Made by a program: the position numbers and the translations under genes. This document shows positions 54,845 to 61,753 of a stretch of 64,000 nucleotides of DNA, one piece after another; the stretch's first letter is position 1, and the number at the start of each line of letters is the position of its first letter. This stretch comes from Sphingomonas cremea (lineage in GTDB: Bacteria > Pseudomonadota > Alphaproteobacteria > Sphingomonadales > Sphingomonadaceae), in assembly GCF_021502585.1 (NCBI RefSeq), contig NZ_JAKFGM010000001.1:992001-1056000 (forward strand), in the 5' to 3' direction. Below the pieces are notes generated by a model. It was not told the DNA's origin and made no database searches. It worked only from the letters and a program-made list of their open reading frames with translations.

Positions 54845-56542
54845 CTAATTAGGCCAGTAGACAAATTCCTGGTCAGCACTCCAAGGCGCGTCGGCTGAGA
54901 AATCGATGCGGATTGGTTCTTCAAGCAGCGCCGGCCACAGCGGCTTGGGCATCTCGCGATCGTGGGCAATGAGCTCGGCGTGAAGGCGTTGCACATGATC
55001 GGGCCGCTGGGTTGAAAGATCAGCCCGTTCGGTCGGATCGGTCGCCAGGTCGAACAGCCAGGTCCGGGCCGGATTTTTCGAAACCTGCAACTTCCAGTCG
55101 CCGTGCCGGATCGCCTTATAGTCGCCCGACCGCCAAAACAGCTTACGTTCGACCGGGGACGCCGCGCTCCCTGTCGCGAAGGGCAACAGGTTGAGGCCAT
55201 CCATTTGCCGGTCGCTCGGCATTGCCGCGCCCGCCGCTGCTGCCGCCGTGGCGAAGACATCGACGTGCTGAACCGGCATCGACAGCCGCTGGCCGGCAGC
55301 AATCTTGCCTGGCCAGCGGATGAAGAAGGGCACGCGAATGCCGCCTTCGAAGAAGGTCCCCTTCCAACCGCGAAAGGGTTTGTTGAGGTCGGGCAGACCC
55401 GCATACCACGCGCCACCATTGTCATTGGTGAAAATGACGATGGTGTCGTCATCGATGCCTTGCGCCTTCAATGCGTCCATGACCTGACCAACGCCTCGGT
55501 CGAGCGCACTGACCATGGCGCCATAGACACGCGTCTTGTGGTCCGTGATCGCCGACAGTGCGTCATAGTCGCTTTGAGTTGCCTGGAACGGCGTGTGCGG
55601 CGCGCTGTAGGCGAGGTACAGGAAGAACGGCCGGTTGCGGTTGGCCTCAATCGCCGCGACCGCCTGCCCGCTGAGATAGTCGGTAATATACTCGCCGGCG
55701 TGAAAATGCGGGCCGCCGTTGAACTGGACGGCGTCGGTCAGGGCCAACTAAAGGAGTCGGTCGAGGGGATCACCTGCAATCCTGGCCTCGACGCAATGGT
55801 CGGAAAGATATTTGATGGCTCCAGCCAGGAAGCCAAGGCTCTCGTCGAAACCCTGTTCCTCGGGTCGCATCCCGGGCGCCTCACCAACATGCCATTTGCC
55901 CAGATGTATGGTGTGATAGCCGCTCTGTTTCAGTATCTCGGCGATTGTCACTTCGCCGCCGGGTAAGCCCATTGCTTCCATCGGGGGCACCCGGCCTTGG
56001 CGCTCAGCGTGATAGATCGTCGGATACGGCCGCCCCTTGGGGGAGTGGCGCGGGACATACTTTGCCAGCTGGCTGGGAACTGCAGTGAATTCGAAGCCGA
56101 ACCGGGCGGGGTAGCGGCCGGTCAATAGTGCCGCGCGCGAAGGCGAACAGGTGGCGTGGGCGGCATAGCCCTGCGTGAACTGAGCGCCTTCATGGGCCAG
56201 GGCGTCGATTTTGGGCGTCTGGACCAGACCGCCGGCAACGCCGCAGCCGGCACCCTCAACGCTGATGTCGTTGAAGCCAAGGTCGTCGGCAACGATCAAG
56301 ACGATGTTGGGCGGGCGGTCGCCAGTGGGCAGCGCCGCGGGACCCCTTTCCCACGTCACCGGCTGCGTCGGTTTCACCGGCCGGCGGAGCCGGACAATCA
56401 GCACCATCAGTTGAACCGGAAAGAGGAGCCATAGGATCGACAAGCTTGCTGCCAGTAACGCGACTACGGCGACGGTAACCTCCACAAACCGCACAGCTCT
56501 CTCCTTGACCGTCAATAACTTCCGCAAGGCATTGTTGTTCAC
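54845..56542 (-). pseudogene. Membrane-anchored sulfatase interrupted by an amber codon
   Basis: One sulfatase reading frame from ATG 56542 to 54845 with a single in-frame TAG at 55750-55748 and no frame change. The N-part has a transmembrane anchor (~18-45), NIVLIVADDLGFND with metal Asp residues, the formylglycine motif ATCSPSRAALLTGRYPAR, and HLGKWHVG. The C-part continues GPHFHAG...RPFFLYLAYSAPHTPFQ, FTNDNGGAWY (DNG metal site) and IRWPGK. The codon lost is most likely TGG (Trp) in a DRLLx segment. The intact sulfatase at 47 kb shows the class is otherwise functional here. Confidence 0.85.
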
Positions 56543-56550
56543 TGGTCAAT

Positions 56551-56591
56551 GCGAATGACCGGAATGGGTCGAAAGCTGCCATTAGGTTGGC
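56551..56591. repeat. Intergenic repeat, copy B
   Basis: GCGAATGACCGGAATGGGTC then GAAAGCTGCC and AGGTTGGC; the counterpart of copy A at 53991-54033. It lies directly upstream of the sulfatase start. Same orientation as copy A. Confidence 0.65.
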
Positions 56592-56690
56592 ATGTAAATG
56601 AATGGCGACGATGCCTTCTCCGCTTCCGCAACCTTGGCGCTAACCCCCTCTCCTGCTAAACCAACCTCGCTCGGTCGATCAGGAGGCATT

Positions 56691-56807
56691 ATGGCCCATC
56701 CCGAGCCTATTCAGACGCGTCCCCCGGAACCCGTCCACCCCGTCTGGTGGATGCTTCCGATCACCTTTTGCATCTACACTGTCATCTTTCTTTCATTGCT
56801 CGTTTGA
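56691..56807 (+). CDS. 38-residue single-helix membrane peptide
   Basis: ATG 56691 follows AGGAGG at ideal spacing. The product is MAHPEPIQTRPPEPVHPVWW followed by one hydrophobic helix (MLPITFCIYTVIFLSLLV) that runs to the C-terminus. A tail-anchored or respiratory-complex-like microprotein by shape; no family known to me. A longer frame from 56598 has no ribosome-binding site. Confidence 0.65.
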   Translation: MAHPEPIQTRPPEPVHPVWWMLPITFCIYTVIFLSLLV

Positions 56808-56891
56808 GGCGCCGATATCCTGCCAGGGCGCGCTATTAATTTCCTGTTAAATAGACTATGACCGCCCGCTTCTCAGGACAAGGATCGCTCG

Positions 56892-57062
56892 ATGCCCTCC
56901 GAGCAACCGGAATATTATCTGAGGCGCGCGGCGGAGGAGCGCGACGCCGCGGCCAGCGCGCCCAACGCAAGCCTCGCCCGCGTCCATGACGATCTGGCGG
57001 CGATGTACGATCGAATGGCGAAGGAAGCGGCGCGAGAGCGCGAACCGGCCCTCGCCGACTGA
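56892..57062 (+). CDS. 56-residue charged helical protein
   Basis: ATG 56892 opens MPSEQPEYYLRRAAEERDAA and continues SLARVHDDLAAMYDRMAKEA, a clean amphipathic coiled-coil-like helix rich in Ala, Glu and Arg. This pattern is familiar from short sphingomonad proteins of unknown role. Translational signal is weak (GGATCG upstream). Confidence 0.7.
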   Translation: MPSEQPEYYLRRAAEERDAAASAPNASLARVHDDLAAMYDRMAKEAAREREPALAD

Positions 57063-57240
57063 CCGCTCCGCGGTTCGCGCCTTTCATTTTGCAACTAAAG
57101 CTCCAGGCCACCCGTTAAGGCATATGCTGACAGTCGGTATCGACGGTCCTGGGCACTGAGCCGCGCCTTTTTCCATCTTTTACGCCTCTTAGCCGCGAGA
57201 CGGTCAATCTTGGCCGTGTCGGCAAGGAAGGACCACTCCC

Positions 57241-57447
57241 ATGAAATATTTCGGAACCGTCAAATCGTTCGACACCGATACGGGCACCGGCTCGCTGAAG
57301 CCCGAAACCGGCGGCGATGAGCTGATGTTCGAACGCAGCGCCATTAGCTGGGACGCACCCAAGGCCCCCACCGTCGGCCAGCGCCTGTCCTATGACAAGG
57401 GCACGCTCAACAGCCAGCCCTGCGCCATCAATCTCGGACGGATCTAA
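57241..57447 (+). CDS. Degenerate cold-shock-domain protein
   Basis: 68 residues beginning MKYFGTVKSFDTDTGTGSLKPE. The overall CspA-like five-strand pattern is present (GTVKSF, then GGDELMFERSAI), but the RNA-binding RNP1 (normally KGFGFI) reads TGTGSL and RNP2 (normally VFVH) reads LMFE, so the aromatic nucleic-acid platform is lost. Likely a diverged paralogue with a different ligand. AAGGA precedes the ATG. The 178 nt upstream shows no gene and may be its 5' leader. Confidence 0.8.
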   Translation: MKYFGTVKSFDTDTGTGSLKPETGGDELMFERSAISWDAPKAPTVGQRLSYDKGTLNSQPCAINLGRI

Positions 57448-57458
57448 CTCGATCGCGC

Positions 57459-57478
57459 GCCGGGACTCCCCTCCCGGC
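57459..57478 (+). other. GC hairpin downstream of the cold-shock-like gene
   Basis: GCCGGGA (57459-57465) and TCCCGGC (57472-57478) pair perfectly across a 6-nt C-rich loop, 11 nt after the stop. No T-tract follows, so it is at most a weak terminator or mRNA 3' stabiliser. Confidence 0.5.
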
Positions 57479-57493
57479 CAATATGTCACGCGA

Positions 57494-57540
57494 GGCGGGG
57501 CCGTGGGCGCCAATGTACGGCGCCCACGTGCCGCCCCGCC
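57494..57540. other. Very stable long hairpin
   Basis: Left arm 57494-57511 (GGCGGGGCCGTGGGCGCC) pairs with 57519-57540 in two helices, 10 and 8 bp, separated by a 4-nt bulge and closed by a short AATGTAC loop. The 178-nt gap between the cold-shock-like gene and the next gene is largely this structure plus the hairpin at 57459. Role unknown: Rho-dependent pausing or 3'-end protection are possible. Confidence 0.6.
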
Positions 57541-57626
57541 CGCAAATGAACTTTCGCACCCGCCGGCGGTTGAATGAAGACGCCCGTTCCGGCGCTGCCC
57601 ACCCCTCGGTTCGAAAGCCCGTCCCC

Positions 57627-57914
57627 ATGAAACATTCCGAAAATGCGGCCTGGCTTAAGCTTGGCGTCGACGCCTGGTCGCTCGGCTGGCAAGCCGCTCG
57701 CGTCATGGGCCTTCGCACCGCCAAAATGGCCGAGGGCGGTCCCGCCGCGGGGATCGAGGCATGGCTGATGCTGTCGGAAAAATGGCAGGCCGCGGCGGAG
57801 CTTCATGCCGACCTGCTGACCCGCGGGTCCAGCGCCAGCCCCGTAACCGCCACCCGCCGCACCCTTGCCCATTACAAGCGCAAGGTCGCCGCCAACGACC
57901 GGCGCCTCCGCTAA
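57627..57914 (+). CDS. Hypothetical protein, phasin-like helical
   Basis: 95 residues from ATG 57627 (ATG 57546 is in frame; neither has a clear ribosome-binding site). The sequence WLKLGVDAWSLGWQAARVMGLR and WLMLSEKWQAAAELHADLLTR forms long amphipathic helices with conserved-looking Trp; the shape recalls phasin-like proteins, but I cannot assign it. End is basic (KRKVAANDRRLR). Confidence 0.7.
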   Translation: MKHSENAAWLKLGVDAWSLGWQAARVMGLRTAKMAEGGPAAGIEAWLMLSEKWQAAAELHADLLTRGSSASPVTATRRTLAHYKRKVAANDRRLR

Positions 57915-58100
57915 CCGCCGCTTGCGGCTGCGACGAGTTTCATTTTTTCAGCGCCGAAACGACTTTGGGACATATTGCCTACTAATCTAGTAGGGATTAG
58001 AAAATCCTTGTTAACCCGTGCGCGGCTCCCCTGCGGCGCGGTAAAACGGGGGCAGGTTTACCGAGCACTAGGCCTGCCCCCCATTATCTCCCACAGTATC

Positions 58101-58178
58101 TATCGAAATCAATTCGATACTTATCGAAATAAGGCTTGACTCCGCCTGGTTGATTTGTCATTTCGATTTCTATCGAAA
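58101..58178 (+). promoter_or_regulatory. Promoter and two ArsR-type operators of the arsenic operon
   Basis: First dyad: TATCGAA at 58101-58107 with TTCGATA at 58113-58119, perfect 7-bp arms, 5-nt spacer. A third half-site TATCGAA is at 58122-58128. Second dyad: TTTCGAT at 58161-58167 with ATCGAAA at 58172-58178. Between them is TTGACT (58136-58141), a good -35. The second dyad runs into the AAGGAGG ribosome-binding site at 58177-58183, so ArsR binding would also cover the start region. Confidence 0.8.
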
Positions 58179-58187
58179 GGAGGATTT

Positions 58188-58292
58188 ATGCGACTCATCG
58201 CTATCCTGCGCGGCCTGTGGAATCGCTGGACCGCCGCTCCGCCCGCTCCCTGCTGCTCCGGCTGCCCCATCCATTTTGCCAATTTCCGCTAA
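58188..58292 (+). CDS. 34-residue cysteine-rich ORF leading the ars operon
   Basis: ATG 58188 follows a perfect AAGGAGG 4 nt upstream, the best ribosome-binding site of the operon. The product is MRLIAILRGLWNRWTAAPPA then PCCSGCPIHFANFR: a short amphipathic helix, a Pro linker and a CCxxC with a nearby His (Cys22, Cys23, Cys26, His29). Its stop overlaps the arsR start by one base (TAATG). Metal(loid) binding, sensing or a translational leader role are all possible; inferred from position and cysteines only. Confidence 0.75.
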   Translation: MRLIAILRGLWNRWTAAPPAPCCSGCPIHFANFR

Positions 58293-58630
58293 TGGATATC
58301 GACGCCGCGATCGTAGCCCTCGGCGCCTTGGCGCAGGAGCATCGACTTGCCCTCTTCCGCCTGCTCGTCCAGGCCGGTGACGAGGGCATGTCTGCCGGCG
58401 CGATCGCGGGGAAGCTGGGCATTCCCAACAGCTCGCTGTCCTTCCACCTTGCCCAGCTCCGCGAAGCCGGCCTGATCACGCAGGAACGGCAGCACCGCTC
58501 GCTGATCTACCGCGCCGACTATGCCGCGACGAACGGGCTGGTCGCCTACCTCACCGAAAACTGCTGCGCCGGCGCCGACTGCTCGGCCCCCGCCTCCCCT
58601 GTTCCCCAAGCCAAAAGGAAAAGCGCGTGA
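58292..58630 (+). CDS. arsR: ArsR-family arsenite-responsive repressor
   Basis: 112 residues from ATG 58292. Winged-helix core with recognition helix in GIPNSSLSFHLAQLREAGLI. The metalloid ligands are at the C-terminal end: Cys91, Cys92 and Cys97 (ENCCAGADC), resembling Acidithiobacillus ferrooxidans ArsR (Cys95, Cys96, Cys102), not the alpha-3 CVC type of E. coli. It should repress the operon through the dyads at 58101-58178 and release on As(III) or trivalent organoarsenicals. Confidence 0.93.
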   Translation: MDIDAAIVALGALAQEHRLALFRLLVQAGDEGMSAGAIAGKLGIPNSSLSFHLAQLREAGLITQERQHRSLIYRADYAATNGLVAYLTENCCAGADCSAPASPVPQAKRKSA

Positions 58631-59118
58631 AGCGAATGCATGTCCATGTCGGGGTCGAGGATCTCGACGCCTCGACCCGATTCTATTCAACCCTGTTCGG
58701 CGCCGATCCGGCCGTCACAAAGCATGACTATGCCAAGTGGATGCTGGACGACCCGCGGGTCAATTTCGCTATCTCCGCGGGCCATCATGAGGTGAAGGGC
58801 ATCGAGCATCTCGGCATACAGGTCGAAACCGGCGAGGAGCTGGCCGAGGTCTATGGCCGGCTGAAGGCCGCCGACCGCCCGGTGCTGGAAGAAGGCGCGA
58901 CCACTTGCTGCTACGCCAAGAGCGAGAAGAACTGGATCAGCGACCCCGATGGCGTCGTTTGGGAAACTTTCTTCACCGGCGGCGACGCCACCGTCTACGG
59001 CGAAAGTCCGACGCTGACCGCTGCTTCGCTCAACGCATCGAGTGAAACCTGCTGCGCGCCGGCCTTGCGGGAAGCGCCGGTCTGCAATTCCAGCAACGCG
59101 AAATCGACAATTGGCTGA
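58627..59118 (+). CDS. arsI: ArsI/CadI-family vicinal oxygen chelate protein (C-As lyase-like)
   Basis: 163 residues from GTG 58627, overlapping arsR by 4 nt. ArsI cleaves the carbon-arsenic bond of trivalent organoarsenicals. Visible: N-terminal His5/His7 (RMHVHVG), His61 (IEHLGIQV), the diagnostic vicinal Cys94-Cys95 in TTCCYAKSEKNW, and metal Glu113 in DPDGVVWETFF. The substrate-binding pair and the three metal ligands are therefore all intact. The tail has a second CC (TCCAPALREAPVC). CadI-type naming is possible for the same family. Confidence 0.9.
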   Translation: MKRMHVHVGVEDLDASTRFYSTLFGADPAVTKHDYAKWMLDDPRVNFAISAGHHEVKGIEHLGIQVETGEELAEVYGRLKAADRPVLEEGATTCCYAKSEKNWISDPDGVVWETFFTGGDATVYGESPTLTAASLNASSETCCAPALREAPVCNSSNAKSTIG

Positions 59119-59647
59119 CCAGCTGACGATCCGCACCGCCGACCCCCGCGACGCAGCCGCGACCGCGGCGATCTATGCCCACCACGTCGCCCACGGCACC
59201 GCCTCGTTCGACACCGAACCGCGCAGCGAAGCCGAAATGGCGGCGAAAATCGGGGACTGCACCGCGCGCGGCTGGCCGTTCCTCGTGGCAGAGGCGGACG
59301 GCGAGGTGGTCGGCTATGCCTATGCCACCCAGTTCCGAGACCGCCCGGCCTACACTTCGACCTGCGAGAACAGCATTTACCTCCACCCCGACCATCTCGG
59401 CCAGGGGATTGGCTCGCAGCTGCTCGCTGCCCTCATCGACGCGGCGGAGCGTGCTGGATTCCGCCAGATGATCGCGGTGGTCGGCGGCGCCGAGCGTGCC
59501 TCCGCCGCACTCCACGCCAGGGCCGGTTTCGTCGAGGCCGGGCGGATGCGCTCGGTCGGCCGCAAGCTCGGCCGCTGGCTCGACACGCTCTACATGCAGA
59601 AATCGCTCGGCCCTGGCGACGCGGTCGCGCCTGACGTCGAGCCATGA
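59111..59647 (+). CDS. arsN: GNAT acetyltransferase, ArsN/phosphinothricin-acetyltransferase type
   Basis: 178 residues from TTG 59111, inside the arsI end; an earlier in-frame start at 59042 is less likely. The sequence RTADPRDAAATAAIYAHHVAHGTASFD and the acetyl-CoA loop HLGQGIGSQLL with YLHPDHLGQG are typical of the PAT/ArsN branch. ArsN1 proteins acetylate arsinothricin, an organoarsenical glutamine synthetase inhibitor; PAT acts on the phosphorus analogue. The operon context supports the arsenic role, but phosphinothricin activity cannot be excluded. Confidence 0.85.
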   Translation: MADQLTIRTADPRDAAATAAIYAHHVAHGTASFDTEPRSEAEMAAKIGDCTARGWPFLVAEADGEVVGYAYATQFRDRPAYTSTCENSIYLHPDHLGQGIGSQLLAALIDAAERAGFRQMIAVVGGAERASAALHARAGFVEAGRMRSVGRKLGRWLDTLYMQKSLGPGDAVAPDVEP

Positions 59648-60330
59648 GCGGCGAACCGCTTTCGCGGCGGCTGGCGGCGGAGGGACTGGGCTCCTTCTTC
59701 CTGTTCGCCACCGTCATCGGGTCGGGCATCATGGCCGAAGCGCTGGCGGGGGGAAATATCGCCATCGCCCTCCTCGGCAACACGCTTGCGACCGGCGCGA
59801 TGCTGTTCGTTCTGATCACCATGCTGGGCGCGATATCGGGCGCCCATTTCAACCCCGCGGTGACCCTGGTGATGGCCGGGCGGGGCGCACTGCCATGGCG
59901 CGACGCGGCGCCCTACATCCTAGCTCAGCTCTCTGGCGGACTCCTCGGTGCCTGGGCGGCGCATGTGATGTTCGACCTGCCGATCATCCAATATTCGCTC
60001 AAGGCCCGGACCGGCATCGGCCAATGGACTGGCGAGCTTGTCGCGACCTTCGGTCTCATCCTCACCATTCTCGGGACGCTGAAGCATCGACCCAGTGCGG
60101 TCCCCGCGTCGGTCGCACTCTATATCTCCGCCGCTTATTGGTTCACCTCCTCGACCAGCTTCGCCAATCCGGCGATCACGGTGATCAGGAGCTTGAGCAA
60201 CAGCTTCGCCGGCATCGCCCCGCGCGATGTCCCGCTGTTCATCGCCGCACAGCTTGCCGGCGCCCTGCTGGCCGCACTCGCAGCTACTTTCCTATTCGAT
60301 GAAGGCGCACGACGGCGCCGGACCTCTTAG
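59644..60330 (+). CDS. aqpS: Aquaporin-family channel, AqpS-like
   Basis: 228 residues, six helices with two half-helices. First pore motif HFNPAVTL (NPA) and second FANPAITV (NPA) are both intact. The position at the end of an ars operon matches aqpS of rhizobia, which conducts As(III) and methylated arsenicals down-gradient. It starts within the arsN stop (ATGA). There is no arsC, arsB or acr3 in the window, so efflux would rely on this channel. Confidence 0.9.
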   Translation: MSGEPLSRRLAAEGLGSFFLFATVIGSGIMAEALAGGNIAIALLGNTLATGAMLFVLITMLGAISGAHFNPAVTLVMAGRGALPWRDAAPYILAQLSGGLLGAWAAHVMFDLPIIQYSLKARTGIGQWTGELVATFGLILTILGTLKHRPSAVPASVALYISAAYWFTSSTSFANPAITVIRSLSNSFAGIAPRDVPLFIAAQLAGALLAALAATFLFDEGARRRRTS

Positions 60331-61256
60331 GCCGCCGCCTCCAGCGGCGATGCCTTGGACGCCTCGACCTGGCGCAGCAGCCATTGCTTGAAGCGCTTGA
60401 TCTTGGGGACGTTGCGTCGTTCCGGCGATATGCACAGCCAGTAACGGAAGCCGGCGGTGGCAGTCAGGTCGAACGGCTGGCACAACCGCTCGTCCTTCAG
60501 GTCGTTTTTCCAGAAAGCCGGGGTCAGCAACACGAAGCCCTGCCCGCCCATAGCCGCATGGCCCTCGTCCGCCTGGCTATCGAGCCTGAGGCCCGGCTTG
60601 CGCGGCCGATGCTCGGCCTCGACCCCCGCCGCCGCGAACCAGCGGTCCCACCAATAGTCTTCCGGGCTGATCAGCGGCAGGTGCGGAAGGTCGGCAGGCT
60701 CCGGCGGTCGGCCAAGCTCCTCTGTCATCCGCTTCCAGAAGGACGGAGCGCACATCGGCGTGAAATCGACCGTCATCAGCTCGGTGCAATCCAGCCCTTC
60801 CCACGGCTCCGCCCCGGCGCGGATCGCGACGTCGGCCTCGCCCGCCTTCAGGTCGACCAGCTTGTTGGCGGTCGCCAGGCGCACAGCCAGGTCGGGGTGC
60901 TCGACCTGGAAACCTCCCAGCCGCCATGCGAGCCAAGTGTTGGCGAAGGTAAAGGTGGTCGCCACGGTCAGCAGCGCCTCGTCTTCCTCCCGATGCGCGG
61001 CGAAGGCTTGTTCGATCATATCGAATGCCTGGCTCAGCTGCGGCAGCAGGCGCTGGCCCAACGGTGTTAGTCGCGCCCGCCCGCGTTCGCGCACGAACAG
61101 GGACGCGCCAAGCCGCTCCTCCAATAATTTGACCTGATAGGATACCGCTGCCTGGGTCATTCCCAATTCGGTCGCTGCAGCAGTGAAATTCTCTAGGCGA
61201 GCCGCCGCTTCAAATACGCGAACCGCAGCCAGTGGAGGAAGTCGTCTCATCGTCAA
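60327..61256 (-). CDS. LysR-family transcriptional regulator (GcvA-like)
   Basis: 309 residues. N-terminal HTH LPPLAAVRVFEAAARLENFTAAATELGMTQAAVSYQVKLLE is the GcvA-type signature, and the effector domain contains LAWRLGGFQVEHPDLAVRLAT. Convergent with aqpS (stop codons overlap) and divergent from a small gene at 61392, the more likely target. Effector unknown. Confidence 0.92.
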   Translation of the reverse strand: MTMRRLPPLAAVRVFEAAARLENFTAAATELGMTQAAVSYQVKLLEERLGASLFVRERGRARLTPLGQRLLPQLSQAFDMIEQAFAAHREEDEALLTVATTFTFANTWLAWRLGGFQVEHPDLAVRLATANKLVDLKAGEADVAIRAGAEPWEGLDCTELMTVDFTPMCAPSFWKRMTEELGRPPEPADLPHLPLISPEDYWWDRWFAAAGVEAEHRPRKPGLRLDSQADEGHAAMGGQGFVLLTPAFWKNDLKDERLCQPFDLTATAGFRYWLCISPERRNVPKIKRFKQWLLRQVEASKASPLEAAA

Positions 61257-61391
61257 TCTCTATAAGTCCAGCTTATTGACTCTGTCCAGCCTTTCATTGG
61301 GCGGAAAAGGCCGCCTCGACTAAATGGATATCAGCGCCGGTGGCAACCCTCTCCCACCCCCAGCCACCGGCGCAAAATGATGGAGGCGATG

Positions 61392-61568
61392 ATGAACGAT
61401 CAGATCTTCGACCGCGAGTATCAGGCCGGACGCGCTGCCCTCAACGACAGCATCAGCCGGTTGATCCACGGAGCCGGGCAGTCACTGCTCATGCTCCACA
61501 AGATCCAGTTCGACGCACCTTGGAAGCGGCGCGTCGGAGCCAGCCACGGCCGCGCAAAGGCGGCCTGA
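61392..61568 (+). CDS. Small hypothetical protein
   Basis: 58 residues from ATG 61392 (or ATG 61389), behind GGAGG. The sequence NDQIFDREYQAGRAALNDSI and SRLIHGAGQSLLMLHKIQFDA is helical and soluble. It is the first gene rightward from the LysR regulator, so it is the likely regulated target. Confidence 0.65.
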   Translation: MNDQIFDREYQAGRAALNDSISRLIHGAGQSLLMLHKIQFDAPWKRRVGASHGRAKAA

Positions 61569-61579
61569 GGAGTCCCAAG

Positions 61580-61747
61580 ATGCGACTCGACATCAATCAC
61601 GGCACGGTCTTCGCCAAGCCTGACACGCTTGGCGACGACTTCGCCCTTTTGTTCGAAGCGATCGCCGACGCCTTCCGCGGCATGTCGGCGTCGTCACGCC
61701 TTGAATCGCACTGGTCGCGGCAACGCTACTGTAGCGGGGATTGCTGA
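61580..61747 (+). CDS. Small hypothetical protein
   Basis: 55 residues from ATG 61580 with GAGGAG upstream, 11 nt after the previous stop. Residues MRLDINHGTVFAKPDTLGDD then FALLFEAIADAFRGMSASSR; two cysteines at the very end (YCSGDC). Probably co-transcribed with the preceding gene. No family recognised. Confidence 0.65.
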   Translation: MRLDINHGTVFAKPDTLGDDFALLFEAIADAFRGMSASSRLESHWSRQRYCSGDC

Positions 61748-61753
61748 CCAGCA

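Noticed and set aside
39273-55750. Reassignment of TAG to an amino acid
   Set aside because: Many intact genes end at TAG at the expected length, for example cca, purC, the ABC exporter and aqpS, so TAG is a normal stop here.
58201-58479. Minus-strand frame over the small Cys-rich ORF and arsR
   Set aside because: No ribosome-binding site, no motif; the plus-strand ORFs have RBS and overlap coupling.
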